A DNA stretch of 64,000 nt from Sedimentibacter sp. SX930 (GTDB lineage: Bacteria; Bacillota; Bacilli; Lactobacillales; Aerococcaceae): positions 248,001-312,000 of the forward strand of contig MUZD01000002.1 in assembly GCA_002155105.1 (NCBI GenBank), given 5' to 3'. The notes under the pieces were generated by a model. The model did not search any database and had not been told where the DNA came from. It worked only from the letters and a program-made list of their open reading frames with translations. Below, in pieces: positions 48,474 through 55,316 of this stretch. The stretch's first letter is position 1, and each line of letters starts with the position of its first letter. Position numbers and translations under genes: made by a program.

Positions 48474-48556
48474 TGGCGGAATTCCCCGCCAAGGTTATTT
48501 TGGCGGTTTTTCTGACTGTGATTTGAAAGGAAATAGCCCGTCAAAGTGTTTTTGGC
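48474..48556. repeat. Cluster of TTTGGCGG palindromes
   Basis: Three nested palindromes: TGGCGG/CCGCCA at 48474-48491, CCGCCAA/TTTGGCGG just right of it, and GAAATAGCCCG-(T)CAAA / TTTTGGCGGGCTATTTC at 48529-48565. Same core as the repeats at 1843 and 62697. Confidence 0.6.
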
Positions 48557-48671
48557 GGGCTATTTCTGATCATAGATTCAATTCCAGTGCTACTTCCTTC
48601 GCTCACCACAAAAAAAGAAACCCCAATCTATAGAGTTTCTTCTGTGACGCTATTGTATCTATCTGTTTGCT

Positions 48672-49448
48672 TTATCTGCGTTCTTTCTTCTCGACTTTCT
48701 TTCCGACAGCCGCCAGGAAAATCGTGAATTCATCATCGCCGTCCAAATGCAGCAGTTCGTCGACCATGTCCTGGTCGTAGATGCCCAATGCACAAGTGCC
48801 GGCATCGATCGATTCGCTCGTCAGATACAAGTTTTCCATGACTGCGCCAATATCGATCAGGATTTTTTTGTGGGCGGTGATGTCGTATTTCCACTCGGAG
48901 CGGTACGGGATGCAGCTCCATGAGAAGATGACCGATGCGCGTTTGGCGAAGTTCGGCACGAATGGTTGATCGAGCGTCATTTTATCGACCTGTTCATCGA
49001 TGTCGTTGACTTCGCTAAGATAAAGCAATTTGTGGCAATCCGCCAAATAGCGGTACACGCCCTTCTTCAACCCATCCACATTGAGGATGAACAGATAGGT
49101 CTCAAACGAATGCGTCCCGCCGCTGCATGGAACCGTGCGGAAGGTAATGCCCGATCGGTTGGTGCCCGTGATGGCCTGCGTGCTCCACAACAGGTAGGAA
49201 AGTTCATCTATCGTGAGCGCATCTTTCGCATAATGGCGGACGCTTCTTCTTTCCTTGATGATTTCGTAGATGTTTTCCTTCTTCACAACCCCGCCATCGA
49301 CTTCAGGCAGATCCACGATTTCTGCATCCGCATCGTAAGCTTTGACATTGGGCGGTTGCGGAATCCCCTTCTGTTTATCCGTTTCGATTGCGCTGAATGT
49401 TTTGAAATCCGACTTCAGAAAATTGCGTTGTTCTTCATATCTAGCCAT
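48672..49448 (-). CDS. SagB/ThcOx-type nitroreductase-fold oxidoreductase
   Basis: 258 residues, FMN-dependent nitroreductase fold of the SagB/ThcOx type: the N-terminal IYEIIKERRSVRHYAKDALT block binding FMN phosphate, LLWSTQAITG, TFRTVPCSGGTHSFETYLF, and GAVMENLYLTSESIDAGTCALGIYD. SagB proteins oxidise azoline rings in modified peptides, but none of the usual partners (cyclodehydratase, precursor peptide) is nearby, so a stand-alone redox role is more likely. ATG at 49448 with GGAGGTTTACC. Confidence 0.88.
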   Translation of the reverse strand: MARYEEQRNFLKSDFKTFSAIETDKQKGIPQPPNVKAYDADAEIVDLPEVDGGVVKKENIYEIIKERRSVRHYAKDALTIDELSYLLWSTQAITGTNRSGITFRTVPCSGGTHSFETYLFILNVDGLKKGVYRYLADCHKLLYLSEVNDIDEQVDKMTLDQPFVPNFAKRASVIFSWSCIPYRSEWKYDITAHKKILIDIGAVMENLYLTSESIDAGTCALGIYDQDMVDELLHLDGDDEFTIFLAAVGKKVEKKERR

Positions 49449-49554
49449 GGTAAACCTCCATTTTTTTCTACTATTTTACCACGGATTGTGAATGTTCGCA
49501 CTATGTCGAACTAAGGGTTTCCCCTCTATTTTAGGTCATGCTGGCGCAGAACCG

Positions 49555-49773
49555 CTAATCTTCGTCTTCATCAGCTCGGTATTCCAGAATGTCGCCGGGT
49601 TGGCAGTCCAATGCCTTGCAGATGGCTTCCAAGGTCGAGAAGCGGATCGCCTTCGCTTTTCCGGTTTTCAGGATGGAGAGATTGGCCATCGTGATGCCGA
49701 CGTGCTGCGACAGCTCGGTGACGCTCATTTTTCGTTTTGCCAACATGACGTCTATATTGATGATTATTGCCAT
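49555..49773 (-). CDS. XRE-family regulator (YozG-like), partner of the DUF2975 protein
   Basis: 72 residues from the ATG at 49773 (GAGGTG seven bases upstream). Typical of the class paired with DUF2975 membrane proteins: MAIIINIDVMLAKRKMSVTEL, HTH VGITMANLSILKTGKAKAIRF, then STLEAICKALDCQPGDILEY and an acidic tail. In other genomes this gene directly follows the DUF2975 gene; here the DUF2975 gene is at 52037-52525 and an IS200/IS605 element lies between, so the regulator has been cut off from its operon promoter and may depend on read-through from the element. Confidence 0.88.
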   Translation of the reverse strand: MAIIINIDVMLAKRKMSVTELSQHVGITMANLSILKTGKAKAIRFSTLEAICKALDCQPGDILEYRADEDED

Positions 49774-49999
49774 TTTGCACACCTCATATCCTGACTGCTC
49801 CCTATGGATAAATCCATGGGTTCCAAGGGCGGTTGGGACGTCACAGACCGTACTGGCGACATTTCCACAGAAGTGAAGATGTCGTTTTTCTATTTCCGTT
49901 CTATTCCCAATAGCCCTTAAACTTTCTCAACAAAGCGCCCAACGGCACCATTAACGTTGAAGGCTCACAGCTGAACCTTTTGGTTGTTATATACATTTG
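49774..49999 (-). ncRNA. Probable omega/reRNA region downstream of tnpB
   Basis: TnpB guide RNAs are made from the 3' end of tnpB through the right end of the element, with the guide taken from flanking DNA. Here a 200-base non-coding stretch with the terminal ATGGAT/ATCCAT hairpin follows tnpB; the guide would be the bases just beyond it, i.e. about 49772-49795, covering the ribosome binding region of the xre gene. Position by analogy; no expression evidence. Confidence 0.45.
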
Positions 50000-51514
50000 T
50001 TAAGCAAATTGAAAGTCTCGCAGTCCGAAATTGCGGGACTGGCGTTCGGTTGATTGGCAGAGCGTCTGGATGCAGGAGTCGTGGTGTGCCATGAAAGTGG
50101 CGAACGTCGTGCTACATTTTGTGCGGTCAGTTTCGTTGCGTGTCGGTTGGCTATTTTTCAGGAGGAACGCACTGTACAGATCCCGTTGGACAAACTGCCC
50201 GCCAACAAGGGTCGTACGTTCATCACGTGTCTTCTTAATGTAGGTATCGTTTACGTGGTTATACTGGCTGGCACGGAATTTAAAGTTATCCACCTCGTAC
50301 AGCGCACCCCCTTCTTGGGGTGCTTTTTGCTTCACGATGCCGACCAACATAGCCGGCGCGTGATAGCCGATGGACTTACCATAGCGTTTCTTACGATTGA
50401 ATCGCCCGCCTTTATTGACAGTGGTCTCTTTGGCCCGCTTCATCAATGCACGGAAATCCATGTCCTCCACATAAACTTGATTACCCAGTGCCAGGATGGC
50501 ATTGGCGGTTTTGTTGTGAGCTTCCTTTAAGGCCACCGCCCGATGGCGGTAGAGGTCCTTCAAGCGAAACATTATTTCCATGTAGTTCCTGCTCCGTACC
50601 CAGGTCAACTTGACACCCTGCTTGACGGTGCCGTCGACATTAAAGTTGGCGGGGTTTGTTGCACGGCGACTCCGGTCCAGTTTTCGTTGCAACAGATGAA
50701 TCGCGCGGTCATAGGACTTCCCTTCTGGAAACAATTCCTTCAAGATGACGCCGTCATCACCTGCCACCGCCACCGTAGAGGTGCCGATGTCTATGCCCAC
50801 TTCCGCATTCGGAGCGGGTTTTCGGCGGGGCATACCTGTATTATTGTTGCGTTTCACCGGCGGGATACCTTCCAACACCAGTTGCAGGAAGTACTGATTG
50901 CCGCCCTTGAACGCCTTACGCACGATGCGGCAGTATTTCACCCGGTGCAAGGAAAGGGATTCCTGAACAAACAGGTCGTTGGCTCGGATATTGACAGGTA
51001 GAACCAGCCCGTTCCACTCCAAACGGTCGCCTTTGAAGCGCATGCCCGAAGCGTTCGACTTGCCCTCCAACGATTCCAGCTGTCCGAACTTTTTGAAACG
51101 TACCTTTTTGCCTTTGCCATACAGAAGGGAGGACACACTTATCCAGACCGTAGAAGCGATTTTCTGTGCTGTGGAGCTGTCGATATGCTTCTTGTACGCC
51201 TCGCGCATCCGTCCGATGTAAGCATGCAAAGCGTATTCCGTCATACCGAAGGTCTTTTGGATAACTTGTAATTCCTTGTTGCACGCGGTCTCACGTTTCT
51301 TATCCTTTGCTTTGATAGCCAAGCGGCGTTCTACCAACACATCTTGGTACCGACGGTTCTTATACAATTCTGTTAGCTGCGTCCGCGCATGGTATAAGAC
51401 TTTGTTATACAATTTTTCAGCGATTTTGAAACGCTTATCCAGCACGGCTTGTTCATTTTGATGTGTAACAAGTCCCAGTTCTACGACGAATGAAGCTGTT
51501 TTGCTTTTAGCCAT
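50000..51514 (-). CDS. tnpB: TnpB-type RNA-guided nuclease, variant without zinc ribbon
   Basis: 504 residues. N-terminal helical/wedge region (about 1-235), then RuvC-like nuclease with Asp242 (VGIDIGTSTVAVA), Glu350 (QVYVEDMDF) and Asp445 (QRDLYSAFL). In ordinary TnpB a CxxC...CxxC zinc ribbon lies between the last two; here the segment (about 413-440, FRASQYNHVNDTYIKK) has no cysteine, a known variant class. Frame and all three acidic residues are intact although the partner transposase is decayed, suggesting TnpB is under separate selection. Confidence 0.88.
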   Translation of the reverse strand: MAKSKTASFVVELGLVTHQNEQAVLDKRFKIAEKLYNKVLYHARTQLTELYKNRRYQDVLVERRLAIKAKDKKRETACNKELQVIQKTFGMTEYALHAYIGRMREAYKKHIDSSTAQKIASTVWISVSSLLYGKGKKVRFKKFGQLESLEGKSNASGMRFKGDRLEWNGLVLPVNIRANDLFVQESLSLHRVKYCRIVRKAFKGGNQYFLQLVLEGIPPVKRNNNTGMPRRKPAPNAEVGIDIGTSTVAVAGDDGVILKELFPEGKSYDRAIHLLQRKLDRSRRATNPANFNVDGTVKQGVKLTWVRSRNYMEIMFRLKDLYRHRAVALKEAHNKTANAILALGNQVYVEDMDFRALMKRAKETTVNKGGRFNRKKRYGKSIGYHAPAMLVGIVKQKAPQEGGALYEVDNFKFRASQYNHVNDTYIKKTRDERTTLVGGQFVQRDLYSAFLLKNSQPTRNETDRTKCSTTFATFMAHHDSCIQTLCQSTERQSRNFGLRDFQFA

Positions 51515-51548
51515 ACGTGTTCCTCCTTTCTTGATGATCGCTTTGCAT

Positions 51549-51959
51549 TTACTGGCGTTGTGAGGTCTTTTGGCTTTGAATGTATTGCTTAATCATTTCA
51601 AGCGGTGCCCCCACCCACCGTGGAAACGAAATAGCTATTCGTCCAAAGAGTGGGTAGCTTCGTCGTCAGTCCCTTAAACTCCTGCCTCAGCACGCGGGAA
51701 GAAACTCCCTTGATGCGTTTGACTGCTTTGTGAACCCCGAATTGTGGGTCTATGTCCAATAGTAGGTAAACGTGGTCTGGCATGATCTCCATTTCCTGAA
51801 TTTCGACGGAAGAGCGGTGCACGTTTCTACAATCAGCTCCTTTAAGCGTGCCGCTACTGGTCCGACAAGGACCTTTCGCCGATATTTTGGACACCAGACA
51901 ACATGGTAGGTACAAGAATAAGTGATGTTATTATTTGTTTTATATTTTTTATTTTCCAT
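51549..51959 (-). pseudogene. tnpA: Decayed IS200-type TnpA transposase (Y1 HUH)
   Basis: Starts normally (TNNNITYSCTYHVVWCPKYRRKVL) but needs two frame changes to read through: one near 51815 (between VETCTALPS and VEIQEMEIMPD) and one near 51610, after SYFVSTVGG, to reach the terminal KQYIQSQ block holding the catalytic tyrosine. In addition the HUH motif reads DHVYLLL, i.e. the second His is Tyr. Three independent defects make a functional transposase very unlikely. Confidence 0.82.
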
Positions 51960-52036
51960 ACACACATTATACAGCGTGTATTCACATAATACGACTTAGC
52001 GCACATCCTACATCCCCATAGCTAAAGCAAGAGGCT

Positions 52037-52525
52037 TTACGACGCTATTTCGGTAAAGTCGTTCTCTTGTTTAATCACGATCACGTTTTGCAGGAGTTTC
52101 TGAAGGACAGTAGCAAAGACAGCAATCACCATGCAGGCGAAAATGATGATCAAGCCGATCAGGACGAGGCCGGGAGCGTCATCCAGGTCACCCATCATAA
52201 AAATGAGCGGCATAAACAGGATGAACAACCCGCCGATTGCAGCCGCACAGCGTTTGATGTTCTTCAGTACTTGCACCGTCAGATCGGAAAATGCCAAGCC
52301 CTGATCGATGTAACCCAGCAGCTTAAAGACTTGGTACAGAGCGACGAAATAAATGCCGGCAGATGCGTACAGTCCGATCATGAATGGATATTGCAAATAA
52401 GTAAGACTTGGGATCAGTTCGACCAAGAAAGCCGCAATTTCCGGGATAATAAAAATGCATAGTGCCACCACCGGAAGTCCCATCAGAACTACGACCGCCT
52501 TCAAAAAGAATGTTTCTCGTTTCAT
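52037..52525 (-). CDS. DUF2975 membrane protein, C-terminus altered by the IS
   Basis: 162 residues, four membrane helices (about 8-30, 45-67, 93-115, 120-142) typical of DUF2975. The family tail usually ends within a few residues of the END sequence; here ENDFT is followed by EIAS and a stop formed at the element border. Normally forms an operon with a small XRE regulator, here displaced 2.3 kb to 49555-49773. Function unknown; the pair is thought to be an autoregulated membrane sensor/regulator unit. Confidence 0.85.
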   Translation of the reverse strand: MKRETFFLKAVVVLMGLPVVALCIFIIPEIAAFLVELIPSLTYLQYPFMIGLYASAGIYFVALYQVFKLLGYIDQGLAFSDLTVQVLKNIKRCAAAIGGLFILFMPLIFMMGDLDDAPGLVLIGLIIIFACMVIAVFATVLQKLLQNVIVIKQENDFTEIAS

Positions 52526-52644
52526 GTGTACAACACCTCGTTTGGATTTGTTACTTTTAGTTTAGTCTTTAATTTATCGTTTTACACTAATTATATATTC
52601 TTTTAAGCAATTCTTAACTAACACGCTCCACTGCTACAGACGCT

Positions 52645-52780
52645 AATTACCGGTGAGGACTTCCTCGCCGGTAATTTCGACTTCATTTGGCTGATAATTC
52701 CCGGTGAAGCCGCCTTCGACGGGAAACAGATCCTCATTTGGCGGATAATACCCGGCGAAGCGCTCCTCACCGGGTATTAT
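52645..52780. repeat. Array of three palindromes, 51-bp period
   Basis: AATTACCGG/CCGGTAATT (52645-52676), TTCCCGGTGAAG/TTCGACGGGAA (52698-52725) and ATAATACCCGG/CCGGGTATTAT (52746-52780). Centres about 52661, 52712 and 52763. The linkers repeat a CATTTGGCKGATAAT motif. The loop sides also pair (GAGG/CCTC-like). Non-coding. The rest of the 326-base gap (52526-52851) holds only the terminator below. Confidence 0.7.
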
Positions 52781-52792
52781 ACCTGTAGCAAA

Positions 52793-52837
52793 AAAAGCCA
52801 GACGCCATCCAAAGTTAAGGATGGCGTCTGGCTTTTC
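52793..52837 (-). terminator. Terminator of the HAD phosphatase gene
   Basis: AAAAAGCCAGACGCCATCC / GGATGGCGTCTGGCTTTT, 18-bp perfect stem, T-run on the minus strand. Confidence 0.9.
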
Positions 52838-52851
52838 GGTTTATTCTGGTC

Positions 52852-53688
52852 TCACAAGTATTTTTCCAGCATATGTGCAATGCCGTCTTCATTGTTGGAC
52901 AGCGTGATTTCGTTTGCGCTCGCTTTCAGGGCATCGATCGCATTGCCCATCGCCACGCCGACACCGGCATAGGCGATGATCGAGGTGTCGTTTTCTCCGT
53001 CACCGAAGGAAATGACATTTTCGCTGTTGATTCCCAGCGGCTGCAGGGATTTATCCAAGGCAAAAGCTTTATCGATGCCCTTGTCGGTGAATTCGAAGTA
53101 AAACGGTGCGGAGAAATACCCGCTCACGCGGCCTTCGAACGGCAGCATTATTTCCTTCCAATTTTCTTCCAGATATTCCGGTTCCCCTGCGACCAAGATC
53201 TTGTGCAGCGGAAAATCGACGAACTCGGCGAGATTGTCCACTTCGCACAATTTGAAATTGCCGCTGCGCGATTCGTACTCGATGATGTTCCTCAATCCAT
53301 GCGGCGGTGCGGTGATCATGCAGTCATAGACGTTGTTCACGAACATATAATCCTTATGCGCGACCATCGGCTTGACTTCAAATTTGGCGAGGTGCGCCAG
53401 AATTTCCTTGCCCACTTCCTCTGACATGCTTTGGCTGAACAACGTCTCGTTTGTTGCGCAATCCGTCACGCAAGCCCCGTTGTAGGACAAGAGCAAGCCG
53501 TTATGCTGATCCAGTTTGAGTTCCTTGGAGAACCGTTCCATCGCGGAGATCGGCCTCCCGGATGCCAACACGACTTTGACCCCGGCTTCTTGCGCTTTCA
53601 ATAACGAATCTCTTGTTCTCGGGCTGATTTCTTTCTGGTCATTCAATAGCGTGCCGTCGATGTCCAAAACGATTGCTTTCAGATCCAT
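52852..53688 (-). CDS. Cof-type HAD-superfamily phosphatase
   Basis: 278 residues, HAD subfamily IIB (Cof/YidA). Motif I VLDIDGTLLND (Asp9/Asp11 as nucleophile and acid), motif II VLASGRPIS, motif III Lys in HKIL region, motif IV ISFGDGENDTSIIAYAGVGVAMGNA. Hydrolyses sugar phosphates or similar; specificity is not readable. Twenty-three bases separate it from the VOC gene upstream, so the two are co-transcribed. Confidence 0.92.
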   Translation of the reverse strand: MDLKAIVLDIDGTLLNDQKEISPRTRDSLLKAQEAGVKVVLASGRPISAMERFSKELKLDQHNGLLLSYNGACVTDCATNETLFSQSMSEEVGKEILAHLAKFEVKPMVAHKDYMFVNNVYDCMITAPPHGLRNIIEYESRSGNFKLCEVDNLAEFVDFPLHKILVAGEPEYLEENWKEIMLPFEGRVSGYFSAPFYFEFTDKGIDKAFALDKSLQPLGINSENVISFGDGENDTSIIAYAGVGVAMGNAIDALKASANEITLSNNEDGIAHMLEKYL

Positions 53689-53711
53689 TCAGTTCACCTC
53701 ATATTTTATTG

Positions 53712-54095
53712 TCAAATCGTGATTTCGATTCTGTTTCCTTCCGGATCGCCGATGACGGATTCGTAGTAGCCATCGCCGGTCACTCTGCACGGGCTCAGCA
53801 AAGGATAGCCTGCATCCACCAGTTTTTCAGTCAAGGCGTCCACTATTTCTTTGCTGCCGACAGAAATGGCCAGATGCGCAAAGCCAAGTATTTCATTGGT
53901 TTGGGCACCTTTGATCACATCTTCGCGATGCATGATCTCCAGTCTGGCACCATCCGCGAAGGACAGGAAATAGGATTGGAATCCTGATTTCTGATTGTGG
54001 TACTTTTCACCCGCCGTTGCTTTGAAGAAATCACAGTAAAATTCTTTCATTTTTTCCAAATCCGCAGTCCAAAGACCGATATGTTCTATTTTCAT
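53712..54095 (-). CDS. VOC (glyoxalase I-like) family protein
   Basis: 127 residues with the paired beta-alpha-beta-beta-beta units of the VOC fold. Metal ligands of a GloA-type site are in place: His5 (IEHIGLW), Glu53 (RLEIMHRE), a His in GFAHLAISVG, and Glu in NRIEITI at the end. Glyoxalase I (methylglyoxal detoxification) or a related lyase/dioxygenase. Just upstream of, and probably co-transcribed with, the HAD phosphatase gene. Confidence 0.85.
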   Translation of the reverse strand: MKIEHIGLWTADLEKMKEFYCDFFKATAGEKYHNQKSGFQSYFLSFADGARLEIMHREDVIKGAQTNEILGFAHLAISVGSKEIVDALTEKLVDAGYPLLSPCRVTGDGYYESVIGDPEGNRIEITI

Positions 54096-54261
54096 TTAAT
54101 AACCTCCTTGATAACTAAAGTAAGTATATGCCATTCATCCAAAAATGACAGGCGAAACGCTTAGGTTGAAATAAATTTGTCTAGACTATTCGGCCCCGAA
54201 TCAAATGAATGAAACAATCCTCTCAAAATCACTGATTGGCTCCTAAATGAAACATTCGGAA

Positions 54262-54294
54262 AAGGCCAAAATCCCTGTTGCAGGATCTTGGCCT
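54262..54294 (-). terminator. Terminator-like stem after the 294-aa membrane protein gene
   Basis: AGGCCAAAATCC / GGATCTTGGCCT stem (one mismatch), 29 bases after the stop; short T-run. Confidence 0.55.
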
Positions 54295-54322
54295 AAATTC
54301 AAAAGTGACATCTCTGGCAGCC

Positions 54323-55207
54323 TTATCGTTGCTGCAATATCCTCATGAACCGGATTTCGAAATAGGCGGCGAACATTGCTAAAACCACAAAAATGCCGAT
54401 TTTTGTGGTCAGGACCGGCAAAGGAATCGCTATTCCTGCCGCAACTTGGAACACCGTCTGGACAGGCAACATTATCCCCATGACCACGCATATGATCAGC
54501 AAAATCGAAAGAAGCATATAGCCCAGTCCCTCCCTCTTGCGCAGGAGAAATAAACAGCTGAATGCCAGTGGGCTGATGATGCCCATGTCCAAAACATAGG
54601 TTGGTTCCGTCGTATAGACCTCGATCATCGCCAAGGCACGGCCGGCCAGCAAGGCGCTGATGATATCGGGCAGCCAGGCAATGAAAAGTGCGATACCCGT
54701 AACGGCCAGGAAAGCATAAATCCCCTTATATGGAAGTACGTTCGTGATGGACTTTTCCAACTCTGAATAATCCATGCCGCTCATCGCAATGATCAAGGCA
54801 AAGAGCGATGATGAAAAAAGGGCGATATACACCAAGTGGAGAGAATTATAGGCCACGCCAAACGCAATGTTTGAAGCATAGTAGAGGAATAGAGCTATCA
54901 CGGAGGCCAGTAGGATTCGTCGCTTCACAGTCTTCTTTTTCAAGTCCAACAGCGTTGCTGCAGCCAGCATCGGGACCCCCACCACAAGAATGGTTAAGTC
55001 GGTCCCTTTGAAGATGGGTACCCTGAAAAAGGAATCGTGGGCATAGATGCCATCCCCGTACATTTTGACGCTATCGCCATACTGGTTGATGATGTCGAAA
55101 GGCGCTCCACCTGTTGTATAGAAAAGCCCCGTTGCAGTAGCCACCACACTTAAAATGATGATCAAGAATGAGAGGATATGCAGAACGTTGACATTATTAT
55201 TTTTCAT
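54323..55207 (-). CDS. Multi-spanning membrane protein, function unknown
   Basis: 294 residues from the ATG at 55207 (GGAAAGGAAA upstream); longer readings from TTG or GTG are possible. About eight membrane helices spread over the whole length, with a short extracytoplasmic loop after the first helix (GGAPFDIINQYGDSVKMYGDG). Family not recognised. Adjacent nadE is in the same direction with 110 bases between; no functional link is evident. Confidence 0.7.
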   Translation of the reverse strand: MKNNNVNVLHILSFLIIILSVVATATGLFYTTGGAPFDIINQYGDSVKMYGDGIYAHDSFFRVPIFKGTDLTILVVGVPMLAAATLLDLKKKTVKRRILLASVIALFLYYASNIAFGVAYNSLHLVYIALFSSSLFALIIAMSGMDYSELEKSITNVLPYKGIYAFLAVTGIALFIAWLPDIISALLAGRALAMIEVYTTEPTYVLDMGIISPLAFSCLFLLRKREGLGYMLLSILLIICVVMGIMLPVQTVFQVAAGIAIPLPVLTTKIGIFVVLAMFAAYFEIRFMRILQQR

Positions 55208-55316
55208 CGGATTCACAGATTTCCTTTCCAATAATTCTGCTTATAGAATAGGTTTCAGCCTTTCGCGTCTTCTTTGTATCTCCGGATCCAGAGTCGGCCA
55301 GCATAGTCCTACTATG

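Larger units (their letters stand above)
49794..52036 (-). mobile_element. IS200/IS605-family element (decayed tnpA, intact tnpB)
   Basis: About 2.2 kb inserted between the DUF2975 gene and its XRE partner. Right end: hairpin CCTATGGAT-AA-ATCCATGGG at 49801-49820; left end near 52036, with an AAAGCCTCTTGCTTT stem and an adjacent TTTAC at the DUF2975 end, which resembles the tetra/pentanucleotide targets of this group. No target duplication is expected. Exact ends (plus or minus about 10 bases) are inferred. The tnpA-tnpB order and direction are those of a full IS605-type unit. Confidence 0.8.

Noticed and set aside
48672-49448. Azole-modified peptide (TOMM) biosynthetic cluster around the SagB-like gene
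   Set aside because: No cyclodehydratase, precursor peptide or exporter adjoining; a single SagB-like protein is not enough.
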